Assembly: GCA_002453165.1 (NCBI GenBank)
Contig: DKGH01000165.1
Span: forward strand, 1-32,690
Source: Verrucomicrobia bacterium UBA6775
GTDB lineage: Bacteria > Verrucomicrobiota > Verrucomicrobiia > Limisphaerales > UBA1096
Length of the DNA: 32,690 nt
Reading direction: 5' to 3'
Shown here: positions 1 to 7,928 of the stretch, one piece after another
How positions within the stretch are numbered: the first letter of the stretch is position 1
Layout: each line of letters begins with the position of its first letter
The notes under the pieces: generated by a model
Database searches by the model: none
What the model saw: only the letters and a program-made list of their open reading frames with translations
What the model was told of the DNA's origin: nothing
Position numbers and translations under genes: made by a program

Positions 1-127
1 TTTTCACACGCACACTCACGGGCACGACGCTATTGCGATTGTGGCGCGTGTCAACGCTGCTGTCCGGTTTCGGGTTGCTTTGGCCAAGCGGGCAGGGCAA
101 ACCAAGCGCGTGAGTGCAGAGCCAACA
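1..127. other. Leader upstream of folK, no gene recognised
   Basis: The folK reading frame stays open back to position 41, but conserved family sequence begins only at 128. This stretch carries a repeat copy, TTGGCCAAGCGG, at 80-91. The extra residues it would encode (LAKRAGQTKR) look like translated repeat, not protein. I see no clear promoter and no end of an upstream gene. Confidence 0.5.
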
Positions 128-625
128 ATGGCATACGTGGCGCTGGGGGCGAACATCGGCAAACCGATGGAAGTGATGCGCCGGGCTGCAGCCGAGATCG
201 CCGGTGCGTCGCTTGGCCAAGCGCTTGGCTCGTCTCTTTGGCAGACCGAGCCGGTCAACTGTACACCGGGGTCGCCGTTGTTCATCAATGCCGCGCTTGG
301 CTTTGAGCCCAAGCCGGGCACAACACCGGAGTCGCTGCTGGAGCAGTTATTGCAACTTGAGGCGCGCCTTGGCCGGGAGCGCACCGGCTTGGCCAACGAG
401 CCTCGGAAAATCGACTTGGATTTGATCGCGTTCGGGGATGAACAGCGCAATGCCGAGACGTTGATACTGCCTCATCCTCGTGCCCACGAACGCCAATTCG
501 TTCTCTCGCCTTTGGCGGAAATTGCGCCCGGGCTAACTTTTCCGGGACAAACAAAAACAGTCCAAACGCTACTGGATGAGCTGCCTGGTCAGGGCGCTTT
601 AAAATTGGACGAGTTGTTGCTCTGA
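128..625 (+). CDS. folK: 2-amino-4-hydroxy-6-hydroxymethyldihydropteridine diphosphokinase (HPPK)
   Basis: This cytoplasmic folate-pathway enzyme transfers pyrophosphate from ATP to 6-hydroxymethyl-dihydropterin. The 165-residue product is a normal HPPK length. It begins with the typical AYVALGANIG strand. The signature EPRKIDLDLI lies at residues 91-100 (Mg-binding Asp96 and Asp98), followed by LPHPRAHERQFVLSPLAEI at about 114-132. I chose ATG 128 because family similarity starts there; an in-frame ATG at 41 would add 29 unconserved residues. The repeat at 211-229 is translated in frame as LGQALG (residues 29-34), in the variable stretch just before the SSLWQTEP strand, so HPPK appears to tolerate it. 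The gene converges on the DUF1501 gene with a single base between the stop codons. No other folate gene is visible. Confidence 0.93.
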   Translation: MAYVALGANIGKPMEVMRRAAAEIAGASLGQALGSSLWQTEPVNCTPGSPLFINAALGFEPKPGTTPESLLEQLLQLEARLGRERTGLANEPRKIDLDLIAFGDEQRNAETLILPHPRAHERQFVLSPLAEIAPGLTFPGQTKTVQTLLDELPGQGALKLDELLL

Positions 626-626
626 A

Positions 627-1997
627 CTACCCGATGATGTCTTGGATGGCGTTGCCTGTGGTAATTGGCAGGGGACGGTCACCGACGCCGATGACCTCCG
701 TGTGCGGATCGATGCCAAGCAGTTGATACATCGTCGCGGCGATGTCGTCCGGTCGAACCGGGTTTTCCGCGGGGTAGGATGCATTCCTGTCGGACGCCCC
801 GTAGACGTAACCGCGCTTGATGCCGCCACCCGCGAGGAGGACGGTGTAGCACTGCGGCCAATGGTCGCGGCTGGAGTTGGCGTTGATCTTTGGCGTGCGG
901 CCGAATTCCCCCATCCACACCACGAGCGTCTCGTCGAGGAGGCCACGGTCGTCCAGATCGTTGAGGAAAGTCGGGAGCGTTTGATTGGTGATCGGCAGGT
1001 GGCGCTTTTCGACGATGGGATACATTCTGGTGTTGTTGAAGCCGTGCGTATCCCAACCGCCGGAGGTGGTGCTTTGTCCGCCGATGCTGTCGGAAAAGTA
1101 GACGTTTACAAACTTGGTGCCGGCCTCGACCAACCGCCGGGCGAGCAGCACGCTTTGTCCGTACGTATGCCGGCCGTAGGTGTCGCGTATTTTATCCGGC
1201 TCCTGTGTGAGATCAAAGGCGTTGCGCATCTTAGGCGAGTTCAACATTCCAAGCGCTCGCTCGTAGTAAGCATCCAGGCCGCGGGCACTGGCGGAGTAGT
1301 CGAGCAGTCGCGACTGCTGATCGACGAGTTGCTGCAGTTGGCGTCGCGAGGCCAGTCGCTTTGGATCGATGTTTGCCGGCAGGCTCAACTCCGGCAGGGC
1401 AAAGTTCTTTGAGTTGGGATCGTTCGTGAACAGGAACGGATCATGAGCCTTGCCGAGGAAGCTGGCGTGCTGGCCCGGGGGTGCGGAGCCGTCGCGCATG
1501 ATGTAGGGGTACGAGACAAAGGTCGGCATGTCGCCCTTGGCCGGGGTGAGGTGATCGACCACTGAGCCGTAGGCCGGGTACATCTCCTTCGTGTCGCGCA
1601 GGCGCTGGTCATCGAAATCCGGCGCGCTGCCGGAGAGGGCATAGTAACCGGCAGAGTTATGGTTCTTCATGGTGTGGTGAACGCTGCGGACGAGCGTCAC
1701 CTTGTTCATGATCTTGGCCACCGCCGGCATGTGCTCGTTGGTGATGACGCCGGGCAGGTTGGTGTCGATCCACTTGTGCGGTGAGCGAATGCCGTCCGGC
1801 GCGTCCGGCTTCATGTCGAACATGTCGAGCTGGCTCGGGCCGCCCCATTGAAAAAGAAAAACGACCGACTTGGCTTTGGGCGCGATCCTGCTCTTGGCCT
1901 CCTCGGCGGCGAAGAGCTTGCGCATGTTCAGCCCTAGCAGGCCCAAGCCGCCCACGCGAAGGGCGCTTCGTCGGTTGAGTGGATGGAATGCGTTCAT
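627..1997 (-). CDS. DUF1501 family secreted protein (sulfatase-fold-like)
   Basis: The 456-residue protein belongs to the DUF1501 family, common in Planctomycetota and Verrucomicrobiota and related in fold to sulfatases and alkaline phosphatases. Biochemical function is unknown. The N-terminus, NRRSALRVGGLGLLGLNM, is twin-arginine-like and suggests Tat export. Family motifs include FLFQWGGPSQLDMFDMKPDAP (in two parts, about residues 47-67), a central SIGGQSTTSGGWDTHG region, VVWMGEFGRTPKIN and SRDHWPQCY near the C-terminus. The ATG at 1997 is 4 bases downstream of the DUF1549/DUF1553 stop codon, the usual arrangement for this pair, so the two are very probably one operon. Family membership is secure; export by Tat is inferred. 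Confidence 0.9.
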   Translation of the reverse strand: MNAFHPLNRRSALRVGGLGLLGLNMRKLFAAEEAKSRIAPKAKSVVFLFQWGGPSQLDMFDMKPDAPDGIRSPHKWIDTNLPGVITNEHMPAVAKIMNKVTLVRSVHHTMKNHNSAGYYALSGSAPDFDDQRLRDTKEMYPAYGSVVDHLTPAKGDMPTFVSYPYIMRDGSAPPGQHASFLGKAHDPFLFTNDPNSKNFALPELSLPANIDPKRLASRRQLQQLVDQQSRLLDYSASARGLDAYYERALGMLNSPKMRNAFDLTQEPDKIRDTYGRHTYGQSVLLARRLVEAGTKFVNVYFSDSIGGQSTTSGGWDTHGFNNTRMYPIVEKRHLPITNQTLPTFLNDLDDRGLLDETLVVWMGEFGRTPKINANSSRDHWPQCYTVLLAGGGIKRGYVYGASDRNASYPAENPVRPDDIAATMYQLLGIDPHTEVIGVGDRPLPITTGNAIQDIIG

Positions 1998-2001
1998 GAA
2001 G

Positions 2002-4260
2002 CTATCGGCGCAAAATAAATTCCTTTGAGTTCATCAGTGCCCAGGCGATGTCTTCCAGCCGACCGCGCTTGGCCTCGGTAGTCTCGGCCTTGGTCAAGTG
2101 TTGCAGGCCGGCCTCGAGTTCGGTGGCCGTGGGTGGGCGTGACAGGGCGGTCCAGTAAAGTGATTCCAGCGTCTGCTGCGCCGGTTGGTCGGCCTTGGCC
2201 AAGCGCTCGAGCCGGTTGGCCTTGCCGGTCAACAGACCGTTCAACACCGGGCCGCTGATCATCTGGAACGCCTGCGCGAGGGTGGTCTCGTCGGAGCGTT
2301 CGCATTCGCAATTGAGCAGCCGCTGTGGTTTGCCGAACGCCTCCAGCACAACGTCGACGATGTCGTCTTTGCTGCGCCGCCGTTTTTCCTTGATGGTGTT
2401 GGCCACCTGCACAACGCGCGTGCCGGGCGGATGATCCCGGATGGGGAGGGGCGCATCAGCCACCTGCGCCTGTGTGTCGAGCAACTGCTCGGCGCTCAGG
2501 CGGCGGGGGATCGCGTGGGAGTAATTGATTTCATCATCGGCATTTGTGGCGTTGGGCTCGGAGGCGAGCTGGTATGTCGCGGAACTCGTGATCAGGCGGA
2601 TCATGTGCCGGAGGTCGTAGCCGCTGGCGATGAATTCCGTCGCGAGCAAATCAAGCAACACCGGGTGGGTGGCTGGGTTGGTTGGACGAAAGTCGTCGAT
2701 CGGGTTCACCAGTCCGCGGCCCATAAGGTGAAACCAAATTCGATTCGCCTGCGCACGGGCGAAGAACGGATTATCCGGGGCCGTCATCCACTTGGCCATC
2801 TCGCGCAGCGGATCGTCGCCTCCGGCCACCGGTTGCCCCACGGAGAGAAAACGCGCAGGGGCGGTCTTGCCCGTCTTGGGGTTTTTCACGCTGCCGCTCG
2901 TTTTCATGTAGATGACCTGTTCGCCGTTGAACTCGTGCTTGTCCAGTCCGTCCTTTCGGATGTTTTTCAGCACCTTGTAGTCAATTTTTGCGAACGCACT
3001 GGCCCAGTCGTAGTAGTCGCCCTGCGTCCAGCGATCGAAAGGGTGATTGTGGCACTGCGCGCATTGCAGCCGTCTCCCGAGGAAAACCTGCGCTGTGGCC
3101 TCGGCCAGTTCCTGCGGCTTGCGGATCGCGCGAAAATAGTTGGCCGCCGGGTTGGTGTATGTGCTGCCGCGGGCGGAAATGATCGACCGGGCGAATTCAT
3201 CCATCGGCGTGTTATCGGCGATGCGATCGCGAATCCAGCCGTGAAACAGTTGCACACCTTTGGGGTCGAGCGTGCGCACCTCAACGTTCAGCAAGTCGGC
3301 CCACTTTAGCGCCCAAAACTCGGCGAATTCCTCCCTCTCCATCAGCCGGTTTACTAGTTTTTTGCGCTTGGCCGGATCGGTGTCGGTGACGAATTCGCGT
3401 GCCTCGTTTTCAGTCGGCAGCAGGCCAATCAAGTCCAGATAGGCGCGGCGCATGAATACCGTGTCATCCGCGACAGGCGAAGGGTTAATCCTCAGCTTTT
3501 TCAATTTGCCGAAGATCATCGTGTCAATCATCCCCTGCGTGGTGGGCGGATTCCAGGCGAAGCCAACACGTTCCGGAACGTAGGCCAGCCGCACCGGTTC
3601 CTGCCGATTCAAAAAACGGACGAGCACGGTGGTTTCCCCCGGCTTGTTGAACATCCCCCGACCGAGCGCAGTGACCTCGAGCAAATTGTTGGACGGCTCG
3701 TAGACCGCCTGCGACGTGACGTCGCGTTCGCTGCCGTCGGCGAAGCGGGCCTTGGCCGTGATTTGAATTTGGTTGTCCGGCGCGTAAAGCGTGCGATGGG
3801 TCGGTGCCACTTCCAATGCGGTGAGCTTGGGCGCTTGGCCGGTATCATTCTTCGCGCCTTCGGCGATCCATTGGCGGAGGATGCGGTACTCCCACGAATC
3901 CACCTCGAATCGTCGTCGCCCCTCGTGCGGGATTTGTGCAGTGGCTTTTTTAAGGAGTAGGCTTTCGTCCGGCTCGATGAGATTGAGGCGCCGACCCAGC
4001 TCGTTGCGGGAGATTACCTTCCAGTCCTCGGCGGGGGATTCACCGCGCAGGCTGATCTTGAAGCCGCCCTTGCCATTTGCGTTGCCGTGGCAGGTGCCCA
4101 TGTTGCAGCCGGCCTTGGCCAACACCGCCATCACCTCGTTTTGATATGAAACAGGTGCGGCCATCGCCACGGGCAGGCAGGCAAAACCAAGCAGGAAAAG
4201 CACCCTGTTAAGCAACTGATTCAACCACCCAAAAACGCCGCAATGGGCCGGTTTTTTCAA
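2002..4260 (-). CDS. DUF1549/DUF1553 cytochrome-like secreted protein with Ig-like domain
   Basis: The 752-residue product has the layout of the planctomycete-type cytochrome-like proteins paired with DUF1501. After a hydrophobic signal segment (about 18-35) there is a haem-like motif of unusual CX4CH spacing (C52, C57, H58, in GCNMGTCHG), then a BIG2-like Ig domain (about 145-230). DUF1549 follows, containing canonical CAQCH at 400-404 within LQCAQCHNHPFDRW, then DUF1553 to the end. The function is unknown; periplasmic electron transfer is an inference. The longest frame starts at TTG 4260. Other TTG or GTG codons before the signal segment are possible, so the exact start is unsure. The gene lies 24 bases after the upstream haem/sugar-dehydrogenase gene, and the gap holds a repeat copy. 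A core repeat (2194-2203) encodes LAK near residue 686. Confidence 0.9.
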   Translation of the reverse strand: MKKPAHCGVFGWLNQLLNRVLFLLGFACLPVAMAAPVSYQNEVMAVLAKAGCNMGTCHGNANGKGGFKISLRGESPAEDWKVISRNELGRRLNLIEPDESLLLKKATAQIPHEGRRRFEVDSWEYRILRQWIAEGAKNDTGQAPKLTALEVAPTHRTLYAPDNQIQITAKARFADGSERDVTSQAVYEPSNNLLEVTALGRGMFNKPGETTVLVRFLNRQEPVRLAYVPERVGFAWNPPTTQGMIDTMIFGKLKKLRINPSPVADDTVFMRRAYLDLIGLLPTENEAREFVTDTDPAKRKKLVNRLMEREEFAEFWALKWADLLNVEVRTLDPKGVQLFHGWIRDRIADNTPMDEFARSIISARGSTYTNPAANYFRAIRKPQELAEATAQVFLGRRLQCAQCHNHPFDRWTQGDYYDWASAFAKIDYKVLKNIRKDGLDKHEFNGEQVIYMKTSGSVKNPKTGKTAPARFLSVGQPVAGGDDPLREMAKWMTAPDNPFFARAQANRIWFHLMGRGLVNPIDDFRPTNPATHPVLLDLLATEFIASGYDLRHMIRLITSSATYQLASEPNATNADDEINYSHAIPRRLSAEQLLDTQAQVADAPLPIRDHPPGTRVVQVANTIKEKRRRSKDDIVDVVLEAFGKPQRLLNCECERSDETTLAQAFQMISGPVLNGLLTGKANRLERLAKADQPAQQTLESLYWTALSRPPTATELEAGLQHLTKAETTEAKRGRLEDIAWALMNSKEFILRR

Positions 4261-4269
4261 GTTTTTTCC

Positions 4270-4283
4270 GGTTGGCCAAGCGG
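4270..4283. repeat. Palindromic repeat copy (variant) after the GSDH-like stop codon
   Basis: GGTTGGCCAAGCGG lies 1 base beyond the TAA of the upstream minus-strand gene (stop at 4285-4287). It differs from the GCTTGGCCAAGC consensus by one base on the left arm. It sits between two co-transcribed genes, and no T-run follows on either strand, so it is unlikely to be an intrinsic terminator. Confidence 0.75.
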
Positions 4284-4284
4284 A

Positions 4285-7023
4285 TTATTCCCGTGTCAAA
4301 TAGGCGATGAGATCGAGGATTTGCTGTTTCTCCAGCGTGTTGACCGTGCCGGGTGGCATGTTGGAGACGTTGAGTTTTTTGCGGCTGACGATGAGCGCCT
4401 TGGCCAAGCGCAACGACGCGCCGGTGGCGGAGAGGCTGCGAAGGACCACCACGGCGTCAGTCTCTTCCTGCACTTGGCCAAGGTGCACCTCCCCGTTGCT
4501 CATGTTGAACTGCTGCAAAACGTATGCCTCGGGGATGATGCGCGAGGGCTCGAGGATGGACTCGAGCACCTCGGCCGGTTTCATCCGCTTGGCCAAGTCG
4601 GTCAGGTCCGGCCCAACGCTGCCGCCGATGCCGTCCAGCCGATGGCATTGGGCGCAGCCAACCTTGGCATAGGCGCTACGGCCGCGGGTGAGGTTGTCCG
4701 GTTCGTGAGCGATCTCAAATCCGGATTCGAAATCAGTCGGCTTCCAGTTTTTCACGAACACCGCGCTTGGTTGCATGCCGCTGATCCATTCACGAAACAG
4801 GGCCACGGCGGCGTCATCGACCGCGCCGCTGACGAGTGGCGGCATCTGGCCGCGACCGCGCCGGTTCAAGCGGCTGAGCAGTACGGACTGATCCGGTGCG
4901 CCGGGGGAGACGAGCATGGCGTTTTGAATGCCGAACGTGTCGTGCTGGGGCCGGGCACCGATCAGGCTCATCTGGTCGTTCGCCGTGCCAAGGCTGAGCA
5001 GCATTTTTGAATTGCCGCCGCCGGCGTGAATGTGGCAGCCGGAACAGTTGATGTGTAGATAGGAGCGCGCGCGCTGCTCAAGGCTGGCGGTCGGGTCGTA
5101 GGGGTTGGCCAGCGATCGTGGCTTCCTGTCCGGTCGCTCGTAAGGTTTGTTAAAGAGGCCGATGTGCGAAAAGGTGCGGAGTTGATTGTCGCTCACGCCG
5201 GGAAAGTCGTGGGCGCGATCCGTGTTCAGGCCGGTCAGGCCAAGCACAAACCCTGCGGCCCGACTGTGGCAGGTCATGCAATCGGCCCGGCTGGGGAACA
5301 CCCAGTCGTGTCGACGAAAACCGCCCGGCGATTTTTGATCTGCGATCCGCAGCGTGGTTCGGTCCCCGCCTTTGCACACCAACTCGGCGTTGGTTTGTGC
5401 CTCGTTCCATTTATACGAGTAGCCGACCCATTCGTTTTGCTGCCGAAGCATTATGCGAGTCTCGATGCGAAACGGCTCGGCCAGGCCAAGCGCGCTTTCC
5501 CGTTGCACAGTCAGGGTCTGGACGAGTGCCGTTCCGTTGGGAAAACTCCACGGCCCGTTTTGGTTGAAGCCCACTTTTTCCTCACCCGGCACGGCCATCC
5601 AGCGTTCGGTGGTCGCACCATCGTTCCAGCCGGAGGCGATCACGGAGTAGCCCAGAACGCCCGGGTGCATTTCATGAGTTTTCGAGTCCAAGAACAGCCC
5701 GGTCTCGCTGAGGCGTTGCGGGAAAGGAGCAGCGGGGCGGGTGCGGGGTTGGCGTTCCAGTCGATAAAATCCGCTCGCGTGGTCGACGACTAGTAGCTCG
5801 CCGGAGTGAGTCGTAGCGAAACCGGTGATGGCCAACGGTGTATCGGCGATTTCCTGTAAAGCTAGTTGCTTTTCGCCGTCGTGTTTGATGCTCCAGATTT
5901 TGCCAGTGCCGTAGTCGCCGTAAATGTAGTGGCCGCGAAGCTCACTCCACTTTAGCCCGTAATAAACGACACCTCCGGTGATCGATCGTGCCTCGGAGTG
6001 GGGATGCTCGGCGGTGGGCAGGGTCAATGGATGCGGCCCCATCCTGCGGTTTTGGTAAAACGGATGGCTGCCCTCGTAGACGCTCCAACCGTAGTTTTCC
6101 CCTGCGCGCACGAGGTGCACTGTCTCCCACAAATCCTGCCCGTTGTTACCTACCCAGACGTGGCCGGTCAACGCATCCACGGCCAGCCGCCATGGGTTGC
6201 GCAGGCCGTAGGCATACAGCTCTCCCCGCGCGTCGGGGAGATCGATGAACGGGTTGTCAGCGGGGATGCGATACGGCTCTTCCTCGCTTGTTTCGCTGAT
6301 GTCAATGCGCAGCACGCCGCCGAGTAGGTCGTCCAGCGTTTGGCCGGAAACCCAGTTATCGGAGTCGCTCGTACCGTCGCCGGTTGAGATGTACAGCATA
6401 CCATCCAGCCCGAAGGCGATACCCCCGCCGTCGTGCCCGCTGGAACGCCACTCGATAATCGAGTGTTCCGAAGCTGGGTCGATCGCCTCCGCCTCCCGGG
6501 GCAGTGTGACTCGTGAAATGCGATTGGCTTTTTTACCATCGAACGCCTCCATATTCAGGTTGCTGAAAAGGTAGAGGAACCCGTTCTCGGTGTATTCGGG
6601 ATCAAAGCAAAACGAGTAGATATTCCGTCCCGGCAACTCGAGCAACACCTCGCGTTCCTTAGCCTCGGGATTATCCTCGAACGCAATCAGTTGAGTTGGC
6701 TTGCCGCCGCCGTGATGGAGCAGGGCGAAGAGTCTCGATGACTGGGGTTCTGCGGCGATGAACATCGGCGAACGCCAAACCTGATTTGTGTACGCTGGCA
6801 TGGCTCGGAACGGAGGTGGCGGCTCCGGGGTTCCGATGAGCCGCATGTTCTCCCAGATCTCCCGCTTGACCAAGCCGAACGGCTTATCCTTGTCAGCCCA
6901 ACCCCGACTGTCGAGCGAAAGCCAAGCCATCAGAATCGTGATGGACAGAGTGGCTTTTAGATGGTTTGAAAATGACTGGGTCACGGCCACGGGCAAAATA
7001 AATGTCACACTGCGACAGGGCAA
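4285..7023 (-). CDS. Glucose/sorbosone dehydrogenase-like beta-propeller fused to cytochrome-c-type domains
   Basis: The 912-residue secreted protein has two parts. Residues about 50-440 are a PQQ-type glucose/sorbosone-dehydrogenase propeller, seen in SSGHDGGGIAFGLDGMLYIS, GDGTSDSDN, GLRNPWRLAVD and RAGENYGWSVYEG. The rest is haem-binding, with CMTCH at 582-586, CSGCH at 660-664 and CAQCH at 790-794. The last lies in a C-terminal TIGR02603-type domain (CAQCHRLDGIGGSVGPDLTD). The likely role is periplasmic sugar or alcohol oxidation with internal electron transfer; the substrate is unknown. The longest frame begins at TTG 7023, right beside a repeat copy. GTG codons a few residues later or ATG 32 are alternatives, and the signal peptide spans about 20-43. 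Three core repeats occur within the gene (4399, 4473, 4588), in codons for LAK or LGQ. First gene of the apparent operon. Confidence 0.88.
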   Translation of the reverse strand: MPCRSVTFILPVAVTQSFSNHLKATLSITILMAWLSLDSRGWADKDKPFGLVKREIWENMRLIGTPEPPPPFRAMPAYTNQVWRSPMFIAAEPQSSRLFALLHHGGGKPTQLIAFEDNPEAKEREVLLELPGRNIYSFCFDPEYTENGFLYLFSNLNMEAFDGKKANRISRVTLPREAEAIDPASEHSIIEWRSSGHDGGGIAFGLDGMLYISTGDGTSDSDNWVSGQTLDDLLGGVLRIDISETSEEEPYRIPADNPFIDLPDARGELYAYGLRNPWRLAVDALTGHVWVGNNGQDLWETVHLVRAGENYGWSVYEGSHPFYQNRRMGPHPLTLPTAEHPHSEARSITGGVVYYGLKWSELRGHYIYGDYGTGKIWSIKHDGEKQLALQEIADTPLAITGFATTHSGELLVVDHASGFYRLERQPRTRPAAPFPQRLSETGLFLDSKTHEMHPGVLGYSVIASGWNDGATTERWMAVPGEEKVGFNQNGPWSFPNGTALVQTLTVQRESALGLAEPFRIETRIMLRQQNEWVGYSYKWNEAQTNAELVCKGGDRTTLRIADQKSPGGFRRHDWVFPSRADCMTCHSRAAGFVLGLTGLNTDRAHDFPGVSDNQLRTFSHIGLFNKPYERPDRKPRSLANPYDPTASLEQRARSYLHINCSGCHIHAGGGNSKMLLSLGTANDQMSLIGARPQHDTFGIQNAMLVSPGAPDQSVLLSRLNRRGRGQMPPLVSGAVDDAAVALFREWISGMQPSAVFVKNWKPTDFESGFEIAHEPDNLTRGRSAYAKVGCAQCHRLDGIGGSVGPDLTDLAKRMKPAEVLESILEPSRIIPEAYVLQQFNMSNGEVHLGQVQEETDAVVVLRSLSATGASLRLAKALIVSRKKLNVSNMPPGTVNTLEKQQILDLIAYLTRE

Positions 7024-7044
7024 GCCAAGCGCTTGGCCAAGCGG
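7024..7044. repeat. Composite palindromic repeat between divergent genes
   Basis: A half unit GCCAAGC joins a full unit GCTTGGCCAAGC followed by GG, at the 12-bp period. It lies in the short divergent region between the minus-strand GSDH-like gene and the plus-strand SDR gene, directly against the TTG at 7023. Any promoters here must overlap it or lie close by. Confidence 0.85.
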
Positions 7045-7086
7045 AATGGGTTGGCAGCCGTGCCGCCGTCAGCGAAGATTCCGGCC

Positions 7087-7866
7087 ATGGACTTGAACGG
7101 AAAAGTGGCACTCATTACGGGAGGCAGCCGGGGCGTCGGAGCGGCAACGGCTTTGCAGTTGGCCAGGCGCGGCTGTCATGTGGCGATCAACTGTAGTCGC
7201 ACGGCAGATCGGGCCAGACAGGTGGCTGAGCAATGTCAGGCGCTTGGCGTTCGCGCGGCGGTGGTGCAGGGAGACGTGGCTTCTGATGCAGATTGCCGGC
7301 GAATTGTTGCGGAGTCCATTGAGGCGCTTAGCCAGTTGGACATCCTCGTCAACAACGCCGGGACGACTCGCTTCATCGATTTTCAAAACCTCGACGATGT
7401 GACGGATGAGGACTGGGATGGTATTCTCAGCGTAAACTTGAAGGGGGCGTTCCAATGCGCGCGAGCTGCACGGGCGGCGCTTGAGGCGAGTGATTTCGGT
7501 GTAATCGTCAACACTGCCAGCGTGGCCGGTATGACCGGGGTGGGCAGCTCGATCCCGTACTGTGCCTCCAAGGCGGCTGTCATCAATCTCACGCTCTCGC
7601 TGGCGCGGACGCTTGGCCCGAAGATTCGAGTCAACGCCGTCGCGCCCGGATTCATTGAGGGCGAGTGGCTCCAGAATGGTCTCGGCGAAAACTACGAAAC
7701 CGTGCGAGCGAAGAAAGCAGGGGAGGGACTGTTGGACGCCGTCAGCACACCGGACGATATCGCAGACGGAATTCTCTCGATGATAACCTGCCAAAAAGTG
7801 ACCGGCCACATACTGACCGTCGACACCGGCCACACCGTCGGCCCTCGGATTGGTAGTGGGCTTTAA
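7087..7866 (+). CDS. Short-chain dehydrogenase/reductase (FabG-like SDR)
   Basis: The 259-residue cytoplasmic oxidoreductase is a classical SDR. It has the NAD(P)-binding TGGSRGVG (11-18), the structural NNAG (89-92) and the active site Ser145, Tyr158 and Lys162 (YCASK). The substrate is not predictable; 3-oxoacyl-ACP reductases and sugar or alcohol dehydrogenases share this pattern. I chose ATG 7087 because the Rossmann strand starts immediately after it (MDLNGKVALITGG). An in-frame ATG at 7033 would only add residues translated from the repeat (MAKRNGLA). The C-terminus, VDTGHTVG, is like many FabG homologues. The gene is isolated: divergent from the haem-protein operon and convergent with gltA. 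Confidence 0.9.
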   Translation: MDLNGKVALITGGSRGVGAATALQLARRGCHVAINCSRTADRARQVAEQCQALGVRAAVVQGDVASDADCRRIVAESIEALSQLDILVNNAGTTRFIDFQNLDDVTDEDWDGILSVNLKGAFQCARAARAALEASDFGVIVNTASVAGMTGVGSSIPYCASKAAVINLTLSLARTLGPKIRVNAVAPGFIEGEWLQNGLGENYETVRAKKAGEGLLDAVSTPDDIADGILSMITCQKVTGHILTVDTGHTVGPRIGSGL

Positions 7867-7872
7867 TATAGC

Positions 7873-7901
7873 AAAAAAAACGCGCAACAAATTGCGCGTT
7901 T
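7873..7901 (-). terminator. Rho-independent terminator of gltA
   Basis: On the minus strand, a perfect 10-bp stem AAACGCGCAA / TTGCGCGTTT (7892-7901 pairing with 7878-7887) encloses a 4-base loop. The eight A bases at 7873-7880 read as a T-run at the 3' end of the hairpin on the minus strand. It begins about 28 bases past the gltA stop codon. On the plus strand the hairpin lies just after the SDR stop but lacks a good T-run, so it mainly serves gltA. Confidence 0.85.
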
Positions 7902-7909
7902 CGAGAGTG

Positions 7910-7928
7910 GCTTGGCCAAGCGCTTGGC
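7910..7928. repeat. Palindromic repeat abutting the gltA stop codon
   Basis: GCTTGGCCAAGCGCTTGGC, one full unit plus a partial unit at the 12-bp period, starts at the base right after the gltA TAA (7929-7931). The separate terminator hairpin lies just beyond it, so the repeat is not needed for termination here. Confidence 0.9.

Noticed and set aside
2185..3309. Long plus-strand open frame antisense to the DUF1549/DUF1553 gene
   Set aside because: It mirrors a well-recognised gene, and the translated sequence is unlike any family I know. It is an effect of high GC at third positions. Similar long antisense frames (26856-28019, 29892-31088, 7069-8190) were rejected likewise.
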